Assembly (NCBI GenBank): GCA_002633005.1
Contig: NMRA01000250.1
Location: 540,175-575,303 of the forward strand
Source: Phoronis australis
Taxonomy: Eukaryota > Phoronida > Phoronidae
DNA: 35,129 nt
Direction: 5' to 3'
Shown here: positions 1-10,100 of the stretch, one piece after another
How the letters are laid out: each line of letters begins with the position of its first letter
How positions within the stretch are numbered: the first letter of the stretch is position 1
Translations under genes and position numbers: made by a program
The notes under the pieces: model-generated
Seen by the model: only the letters and a program-made list of their open reading frames with translations
Databases searched by the model: none
What the model was told of the DNA's origin: nothing

Positions 1-705
1 GGGGGGGCTCAGATCCAATTTCAAGTGACAAATTCGGAACACGGCGCATTTGTAACGGAACTATGGCTAAGTATAAGCTCTCCCGCGATATCCCAGGCGA
101 CCGGCAATGGCGCTGCGCACTGCGACTCGGTTTCCGTCGTCTGCTCCACTGTGCAATGAAGAAAATTTAATACATTTTTAAAGAAAATGGAACCCGAGTG
201 ACCATAAAAAAACAGATACTGCTGGTGAGATGTGAATTTTAATTGTGACTTGGTGAATCACGCAGAAACTCATAATTATCTCTTTGTCAAACCTTAACTT
301 AAGGGGATTTCCAAAGCAATCCGTCATTGTTGCCAACACGAAAAACGGATTTGGTCTTTTGGGCATATGAAGACTATTTTAAATAGGCCTACAACAAATT
401 TGTTAAGAACCGACTGCACAAAATATAAAACGTGTAATAAGCATTACAAAAAGAAGTAGGTTTCGCGCGCAAACGCTGTGGACCATAAAGAAGTAGGTTT
501 CGCGCGCAAACGCTGTGGACCATAAAGAAGTAGGTTTCGTAGCACTTTATTAGTAGTGAACTCGTGGTGGTAATCGTGGGGGCAAACCCCCCTCCCGACC
601 TCCCCCCCTTTGGTGCTATACGCATCTTCAATCATATGGTTTGCGCGAATGCTTACCCGGACAAAATGTTGCCCCCCCCTTGTGATATGCTAGATCCGCC
701 ACTGG
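1..705 (-). repeat. Left copy of a degenerate dispersed repeat with hAT-like end
   Basis: Bases about 8-185 are the diverged reverse complement of about 33690-33870. Bases about 583-632 are the reverse complement of about 33544-33592. The stretch ends near 704 in ATCCGCCACTG, which resembles a hAT-type terminus (CAGTGGCGGAT on the other strand). The left copy holds extra sequence, including the tandem repeat at 451-539. Probably a non-autonomous hAT-like element cut by the window start. No transposase reading frame seen. Confidence 0.55.
451..539 (+). repeat. 37-bp tandem repeat, about 2.4 units
   Basis: Units start at 451, 488 and 525, each opening AAGAAGTAGGTTTCG. The first two are essentially identical over 37 bp (AAGAAGTAGGTTTCG, then CGCGCAAACGCTGTGGACCAT); the third is cut short near 539. 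It lies inside the left dispersed repeat and seems to be a later local expansion. Confidence 0.85.
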
Positions 706-1117
706 AAAAGGTTAACATTGACCAAAAAGTGGAATTAGAATTCTTCTCCAAAGTCGCCTTAATTCTAGTAGGGCCTAAATACTTGATCAAAGATAAGTGA
801 CCCGAAGCAGCTAGGAAGCCGGATCACTGAAGAAAGTAAGCAATTTTATGTGATATAGTTCTAACTGTGGAATGTATTTTTGATGAGGTGAAAACTCCAA
901 TCGGTGGCAGGATTTGGCCTACCGCCCATTCAAAATACACGGGACGAAATGCGTACAGAAAGCGGTGGAAAATATTGTAGCCCCTAACCGGCCAACCGAG
1001 GAGCTACGTGTTGCCTATGCCGGAGCGTGATCCGTGATCACCACATTGGTAATTGTGCTATTACCCTGGGACACCCGGCTGTGAGGTTGTCGCTCACTGG
1101 CCCAGTGGTGTGTGAAA
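706..1117 (+). other. Presumed promoter and 5' UTR of DNAJC25
   Basis: About 400 bp between the dispersed repeat and the DNAJC25 start codon. I see no TATA box at a convincing distance and no conserved coding exon. The transcription start cannot be placed from the sequence alone. Confidence 0.4.
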
Positions 1118-4100
1118 ATGCAAGCAAACGTGGCACAGGTGCTGCTGGTTTTATTAGTACTCACCATCCCGGCGTCAGCGTTCATTGAGGGGTTGTACTG
1201 TGGCACAGAAAATTGTTACGATAGTAAGACTTTAAGTTACATTACTCGTCGCACGTCGAGTTCAGTTTTTCATATTCGTGTGACTGAAACGTGAAATTGA
1301 AAGCCAGGCTAACTCACACTAACAAACACATTGATTTCTGAACTTTGGTTTAATGAGCCTGTGTTATGCAAACGTAAGAATCTCTCGAAGGGAGCTAGTG
1401 TGTCCATTGTTTAGTACTCTAATGTTGTCCTCTGGGTCAGCCTACGAGTACGGGATCCAACACAGGAATACAGCGACCACCGCGTCTCTAGCTGTAGCTG
1501 GCCCCACTAGAGACGTTGAAGCTCCTGTAGGACCTTTATGTGCCGGAAGCCTTTCAGCGAGTTATGTCTCACACTGATTAAAACATCAAAGTCACGTTTT
1601 AAGTATCTTTTGAGCATAGGGAGCATAGGAGGCTGTGGATGTCTTTAATTCCTTCCAACACGCACAAAAACTCCTGTAATTGAACTATTTCTTCGAGCAG
1701 TCCATTCATTCATTTGCCCAAATCGACAATTGGCCATTTTAACACTGCACACGATCCTGGTGGGCGCTGTAGAAATAGGAGCGCGCGTAGCGTAAAAATG
1801 GCCAGTTGCCGATATGGGCAACTGTACAAAGGACTACTTGAAGAAAAACTGATTACGGGAGTTTGTTCGAGTTGAAAGAAATTGATGACATGGACACCTC
1901 GTAAGGTCACCCTCCATGCACAAATGGTACTTAAAACAAGGTGAATTTGATGTTTTAATCAGTGTGAGGCATAATTCACCAAAGAGATTCCTATGTGGGA
2001 CCTTCACCATCTCTCCTGGGGGCAGCTAGAGACTGGTTACTGTCTATCACAGGCGATGCCCATATGCTGAGCCCTTGGCCTTGACCTTGTTGTCTTAAGG
2101 GTGAGCCTGAGATTGGGGGGAATGTGTCTGTGCCTTCTAATCCCAACTTTGTATGTATGGTAGTGGTAAGGTTATGTTATGGGTTTAATTAGGGACCCAG
2201 AGTCACTGAAAATTGAATGTTTCTGTTGATATTTGATCTTTTATTAGGCTGTTTAGCTCAGAGAGGGTGCTACCTGGCTACCCAGGTTAGGTCACACAGC
2301 TGTTGCCATTAAACTAGTCAAGTTTTATGTTATTGGCATTTTGTGAAGGTGATGTAGTAATGTATTTACGCGATACATGACCTCTTTAGTCAAGCATTCA
2401 CATGTTTAAGTAATGGCGTTTCTGTGTCATGATTATGAACCAATTTGTGCCAACAAGTAGCAAATGAGAAAGACAGTGGCATCACATTTTCAAAAAATTT
2501 CCATGTCTTGGATTTTTATGCGCCCACATATTTATTTATAGTATTTTCGAGTCTGTTTTTAGGCGCCCGCCCCTCTGTCAACAAAATTGATTTAATTTGA
2601 GTTACAGCTGCACATTGTATGCACAAGGTATCAGAATACCATTGAAAGTAAACTTTACATATGAAACTGAGACAGCGGGTGAGATGCCTTTAATTGTCTT
2701 TATATTTTCAGTACTTGGAGTAACCCGAGATTCAGAGAAGGTAATTATCAAGTTTTTATTTGTCTTCTTAATACCACTTCGAGACGGTGATGTAGTAATA
2801 GGATGCCTAAAACCTTTAGCCTATTTACATTTCTCCATCTTCAGATGTTTCAGCGTTTTTAAAAGAACGAGCATGACCACTGAGTAATCCATTATTTTTG
2901 AAGGAAATTTGTTATACTTACTTAATATATCTTTTTTCGCCGTGCCTATGCAAATTAGCTTGAGGTTGGTTTTAGACTGGTTTTATTATTTTTTACAGTA
3001 AAATCAAGCTTTTCAATTAGCCAGCCGATTAAAGGTTGGTTGTCTAGTCTTAGGTTTCCTCAAAGACGGAGTTGCATCTAACCATGTTGATTACTAGAAG
3101 ACCAATTATTTCAAAGGAATTTCAAGTTATTGTACAGTTTGGTTTCAAGTTGGTACTGAATTGGCGTAACACATTAGAAGTGGCGCAATTGTTCAGTTCT
3201 GAATTTCTGTTTTACTTCACAGGGTGAAATATCTAAAGCTTACAGAAAGCTGGCCAGAAAATGGCATCCGGATATGCATAAAACAAAGGTATGTGGTTTT
3301 ACCAGAGAACCTTTTGTCTGTTGAGTTCTACAATTTGCCATACAGCCTTCCAGAACATCTCCGATATTTTTGTTCTCTTAGACGATTCTGCTTAATAGTT
3401 GTTTCACATTTGTGTCAACTTCAATCATAACAGAAAAAGGGGTGTGGTCCAGAAAAAGGGGTGTGGTCCAGAGGTGAATAAAAGGGCATCATGGTGCATT
3501 CAGTGGCATTCTCTGATTTGAGAGTAGCGTGATTTGTTGTTGCACTTGGCAAGTATGAAATGAAAATACCAAACATGTTCCTGATGGATTACCAGTGCAA
3601 ACAATGTTATGCTCTGCTATGGTAGCCTTGTCATGTACAACAAACAACTCTCAGTCTTTTCTACAGTGTTTGCCCTACACTTCCAAACACTGGGTCGTCT
3701 TTGTGAGGATCTATTTCAGTTTCTTGGGGTTCCATGAAAACATTTCAGAAATCATTACACATCGTATATGTAGGCAGGACCATCCCTCACCATTGGGAAA
3801 AGGAGACTGTGCCTTCTGAGGTGAATTTCTTAGTTGAGGGGAATCCCCTAGTCATCACTAATTCCATTCGCCGGTCATCACCACTCAACTGCAATGTCTG
3901 AAGTAGCTGAAGTAGCTGAAACTGATGTTTTGCAAATCTAAGTGATTTTAGTTTTGAGGTGAAGGGGAATTTTTTGTTCATTGGAGGGCAATTTTTGGGT
4001 CTGACGAGGGGAATCTCGTGAGATTTTTCAATATTATTTCTAGGGGAATGAAAAACGAGGCAAATATGGTCACCGTGGTACTTTTGTCAACAGAAAATAT

Positions 4101-7100
4101 GGGATGGTAACCGAGAAACGTTTTCTGAAAGGGTACGGTTATTTACATGTCTTTAGATGCATTCCTTACAATGTACCTATATTGAGTCCTAGATAACGCA
4201 CTCGTTTGTAAATCATACAGTGTTGACATAACTACGTCTGGATTTTTGGTTATCAGTGTTATGCTGTCTTGAAATTAAAAATTACATTTAGTCTATTCTA
4301 GAAGGCATTTTATCAATATTTTTGCAGACCCACAACTTCCCAGTTGTACCGCATTGTCTCGTTCTAAGGTTAACTGATAACCATGCTTTGTGATTTTGTG
4401 CTCTTTTTCAGAAAGCAAAGGCTGAAGCTGCCATAGAATTCCAAAAGATAGCTACAGCATACGAGGTAAACATTAAACATCATCAAACTCCATAAACACT
4501 TTCTTTTGTAAAATGCAGTATGCCATACAAGTGAAATTTATAATTGTTTATATGACAGTTAATATAGCATGAAATTAAATGATACTTTATGTTTAAGTTC
4601 TGTTGCACATCGAACAAAGTTGGCATTTGCTGCAATGTTAGAAGCTCTCGATAAAAGGACATTTTTGGCAATTCTTTTGGTAATGCTCTTATATATCGTG
4701 CCCGAATTTTGAGAACCAGTTTTCTCCACTGAATAATGAGCATTGAACTCGTTCTCAAAATACGGGTACATTGTTTCCTTCTATTGCCATTATTTTTGCC
4801 CGAAATTGGTGGGATTTTGACCATAACATTTGGATTATAACACACCGACTGTAAAATTCATTCCAATTTCTACTCAGATTTCAAGTGATTTCTTGGCTTG
4901 GGAAGTACTGACAATATGCCATTATTTAAGACTGAATCCAATAATTTGGTCCTCTTTTAATGTATTGGCGTATAATTCACCAAAACACAGTGTGGCTGCA
5001 GGGGAAATTACCAATAGATTTGTTGCTTATTTTTTCAAAGAACAGGAAGGCGGTGATGTTGGTTTGGAGATGCAAATGGATCTCTGATGGGTGTTTTTGC
5101 TGTAAAATATAGAATACAATAAAATCTCATCAATTTAGGACAAGATATGGTTGACAGGTGAAATTTTATTTTCTCATGCTTTCATAAACGGTGCAGTGCC
5201 AGAATGATGCTTTGTCATATTCAAATATTGTACCATAGCTATCCATGGACATTATTTTGAAAAACTGGTCATACACTGCAATGTTTTGGGTAATTCTGTG
5301 ACTCCATGCATGAACCTGCCATTTTTGTCCAGAATTGGTGAGGTTTTACCGTACTGCTTTGGGAGTTGGGACTTGTAATTCTGTGATCCCATGCATGAAC
5401 CTGGTACTTTTTTTCCAAAATTGTTGAGGTACAACCATATTGCTTTGAGACTTGTGATTAGCGCATTGTTCTTGACTGGCAGCTGCATTCTCCCATTCTG
5501 GTGAGGAGTACATCTTCAGGACAATGGTTCCATTAAATCTTACAAAAAATCTTTGAGAGTAATCTATCGTTGTCTGAAAAAGTCCAGAACATGGTAATTC
5601 ACTTTTACCAGGCGACCAGATTTTTACTATCATTCAAACTTTTCCTCTTTGTATTGTAGATTTTGAAAGATGAAGAGCAACGTAAAGATTATGACTATAT
5701 GCTGGATAACCCAGGTAATGTGTTGGCAGAAAGTAAATAAAAAGGATTTCATACTCATTCTTCTCTGTCAATCTGTGGGCTCATATCGGAATTTTTTGGT
5801 TTCTTTAACTTCTTTGAGAAATGAACTGATGTGGGTTCTTGGTATTGAATGTCTTTTAATAGCAAACATTTGGCATATAACTTTAGTCTTGTAAGCCAAT
5901 AGTCTGATATAGTCTGATATATAATAATTTGAGAACCAGTTTGACGCCCATTATTCAGTGGAGAAAACTGGTTCTCAAAATGCGGGCACTTTATATCAGA
6001 CTATTACCATTGTGAAAGCATTAAAAGTGATTTCTGCTTGGCCCTAACGAAACGCAATGTCTTTCATTTTTGAAAATTTTCAGTATAGGGCTTTTAGCGT
6101 GAATCATTCGAACAGTCCACAAAGTACTGTTATCACGTTGTATCAGCATAGCTAATTTTTATGTGTTGTCACTAGATCAAGAAATGGTTATCAACTCCTT
6201 CTTAGTGTTTGGCAGTGCAATTCCTTAGAGACAATTAATACAAAATTTTATGTTATTCTTTGGGAAGCAGGTATGACTCATCATCAAATATGCTATCATA
6301 CAGTCAGAATAACATAAGACAGAGCTGGATATAACGAACTGTAAGTCGTATGTGTGACCTGAAATTTGAAAATGCGAGTTGAAATTTTGGCCATCTCACA
6401 TTTATCAACTTGGGAATTCATACTCATGGTATCCAAGCTGAGTTTCACACTCGTGTGAACCAGACTAATTTAAAAGTAGCCTGACAGAATCAGTTAATTT
6501 AGTCACCAAATCAAATGTGAACGAAACCACCACCAGAGGAGTCATGGGAGTGCTGACACTCACTTTTGGGTAATTTCCATTGTCTTTGGACACAGATTTT
6601 CACGTCGGAGTGACTTCTTTGGTACCCGACGTTTGGTAGGTACCTGGTTTTTCAATCTGGGTGTAATGTTTTTTGTTCTCGAGTATGGCAACTAGGAATT
6701 TTATGCGTTTGAACTTGTAAGGGTAACCTGAATTTCTACAATTATTTGAGAAAAGCTTTTAGCTGCTGTAAAAGTAGACTCTGTTTTTCTCGTGTTTCAG
6801 ATGAGTACCTTATGCACTATTATGCATACTACAGAAGACGTGTCGCCCCCAAGGTGGATGTCCGAATTGTTATCGCCGTGACAATAACAGTAATATCAGC
6901 CGTGCAAGTAAGTACACTCACAACAGTGACAGTATGACAAGTAAGTACTACACAACAGTGACAGTATGACAAGTAAGTACGTGCACAACAGTGACAGTAT
7001 GACAAGTAAGTACTACACAACAGTGACAGTATGACAAGTAATTACTACACAACAGTGGCAGTATGACAAGTAAGTACTACACAACAGTGACAGTATGACA

Positions 7101-10100
7101 AGTAAGTACTACGCAACAGTGACAGTATGTCAAGTCAGATACCTGATGTTCTCATGGGCCTGCTTTACATTCCCTTGAACAGTTGTTTCCCAGGGTGTTA
7201 ACTTTGTTTACATGGTCAGCGATTAATAGTTTCTGTTATATGTAATTGATCGCACTGTTCCCTTGGCACTATGCAGGGTCTTGTATAGGATTTGAAAAGT
7301 GAGGGTCCAAATTCGCGACGTTGACACTCGTCATATGAGGGGATCCGGTATGACGTCACCCCTGTAAAACATGGCTGCCAGATTTTGCCAGTCGTTTGTG
7401 TGACATTGATTGTAAAAATGGATAACAATAGTTTATACTCTCAATTCATGTCTGAATATTTACTGAACTGAAATGAATTGCAGGTGTCAATAAAATTATA
7501 ATCAGAAATATTAAAATTCTCCTTTTAGCCGGTGTTTTTGCCAATGTTGTCTTGAAACAGGGCATTGTTTTCTCTCTTGGGCGTCATGTTTGAAAACTGG
7601 CAATCTCAATGGCGGCTGTTAGTTTCCCATGTCTGATGTTCCTTTGGTTCTTCATACTCTGGGGGTGATGTGTCTCTGTTACAATACTGTGTCCCTGCAT
7701 AACCTTTCCCTGCCACAATGTTTTACTGTTTCCGGCACCTGATGATCTCACTGCTTGACATAGAGCTGGGAAACATTGGATGGGAGAACAGGGGGCCCAG
7801 GGTACAACAGATCTGCTGAACATCAAGATGGGTGAACACTGGGATAGGAAATTAGGGAGATGACCCTGTCAAAATACAGCTAGGAGTTATTCTGTCTTCT
7901 ACAGGTAGCAAGTTAAACTGACAAAGGTCTGTTGTTGGTCACTGCAGAAAGAAAACAGTAGTAAAAAGTGCAAACAGCTTGTAGTTTTTAACTCCACAAC
8001 CCACTCATCATTTCCCTTTCTCATTATACATGTAGGTGTCTAATTGCAAAGCAGTGGTCAATAGATGTCACTGACGTTTGATCATTTCATTCTTCCTAAT
8101 GTTCTCCACATCAGAAAATTAAATCTTGACTGGAAAATTTGAGTAGGTGTTCGAATGGCCATGTGTATACTGTGGGGAGTTTGTGTGCTAAGTCACGGTA
8201 TAAGTGCTTAAGAAATAACTAACCTCCCAATACTTTAAACTCATTGCATAGGTTTTTCAAACTCAATGCAAGTAAGCCAAACTCGTAATGACAAAATTCT
8301 AACTCGATGCAGTGATGAGTCAAAACAGGTAGTGGAGGAGACTGTTTCCAATTGCCGTTGGCTTACACTTGCCAGCAGTATCATGAGAGAAAGATTGAAG
8401 TCAAGCATATCTTCATTACAGTACTGTGAAGTTTTCCATTCATATTTTTCCAGTATTATTTGGCCTGGAGCAATTACAATGAAACGATCAATGGGATATT
8501 GAGGGACCACAAGTTCAGAATGCGAGCCACAGACATCGCTAAAAGTCGAGGACTTTTGAGTAAGGACAAGAAAAAACAGAGAGGAAAAACTAAGGTACAA
8601 GTATCTATACAACAACCTACAATTAGCAAGGCTTTTTTTAATTTTACTGATAATACTGCAATGTAGTTTCATGGTGTCAATTCCAATTTTTCTTGTGATG
8701 TAGAAATTTACAGCTCTCTTTCAAAGGGGATTTCACAATAGTACATCAAATGGTATAACTGTGAAAATCAAGAAATGGTTGATCTCAGTGACTAATTAGT
8801 TCAAACTGTTGATTGTTGGTTTATGTTTTTGTCACCAATCATATTTCGTGACAAAACTGTTGTCAATTAACTGTTATTTTTTTGCAGGAGGAACTTAAAG
8901 AGGAAGATGATGAAATTTTAAAAAATATCGTACTTAACGATATGGGTTTTCAGTATGTATAACTTGTCACACACATGTTGCTGCATCTTCTAGTTTGTAT
9001 TTTAACCTGATGCATATGTGTTTTCCTTCCTTATTTCAATAGTGCGGTGTGCTCAGCTGTAGTTCAAGTAAATTATTTGAAGGGACATCGTAGGTTGATG
9101 TCCAAAAAATGCAGTTTAGGGATTATTGTTCGATGGGGTAGATTTTGTGAGGTTATTATCTTTGACAAGAGCCTATAAAACAAGAGAATCCATTGTATTT
9201 TATGATTTTGTTACAAATCACCAATTCCCATTTTTGTCTGCCAGGCATTGGCTGGTATCAGGGCTGGTGACTTTACAAGATAAATATTCTTTAAATGCTC
9301 TGCCACTTATCGAGTGTGAGTACAGTTTTCTAGGTTCGATTGTGCACTTAAGCTGATCTCAGAAAATCAATTTTCTCTCCAATAATGTCCCTTTTAGTTG
9401 AAATAAAATGCCCAAACATTGAGGAAAAAGGCTCTTTTTCAGTGGCAGTGAAGTGTAAAGTGAATAATTGGTATCTATTGTATATGCAAATGTAAGTGAT
9501 ACTGAAATGAACCTCAGTGGTTCATAATTGTAATGGATCATAAATCTAATATCACACTGGACTATAAAAATGCCTTGTGATGGTTATATCGGTTTCAACA
9601 ATAGAATGGAAAGTCATCTAGAGATTGAAGACTTGAAGCAACATTTTGTGTTGGAAATAAAGTCCTATTACAAATGCTATATGATTGAAGTTACTGGACT
9701 CAAGTTCTGCAAATGAGATGCTTTAAATTCCAATCAAATTGAATTCTTTGTGTAATTGGGAAAATAAATTATTTTATGTACTCAGAAAAGTCTGTCAAAT
9801 ACCAATGACCTCAACGTGTTGGTGAAAAAATCAAAACTTTGTGAAAACTCGTAAAAACTTATTCTACATTCAATTTTAAACAATTAAACACCAATCAAAT
9901 ATGGTAGAAAGGATTCAGCAACTTTCAACCTGTCACGGTATGTATTACGCTAACCTTTACATCATATCTTTATTACGCAATAAAGTTTGCACAAGTCTGA
10001 TCCTACCAGACCAAGCGATTATATCAGAGTTAGGTGAAATCTGACTGATTTGAAGGCCCAAGTATGCGAAGAAGCACAATTGTACTGCAGACCTTTGTCT

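Noticed and set aside
1112-1294. Frame 1112-1294 starting at GTG and reading through the exon-1 donor
   Set aside because: Eukaryotic start is the ATG at 1118; beyond 1223 the frame is intron. Only 1118-1223 is coding.
2247-2310. tRNA-like TTTAGCTCAGAGAGG stretch
   Set aside because: No B box with GGTTCRA and no cloverleaf; a chance A-box match.
6829-7020. - strand frame with repeated LSYCHCC units
   Set aside because: It is the translation of the minisatellite on the wrong strand, not a repeat protein.
8241-8672. 143-codon - strand frame opposite DNAJC25 exon 7
   Set aside because: It is the antisense shadow of a well-supported exon and its flanks; no similarity of its own.
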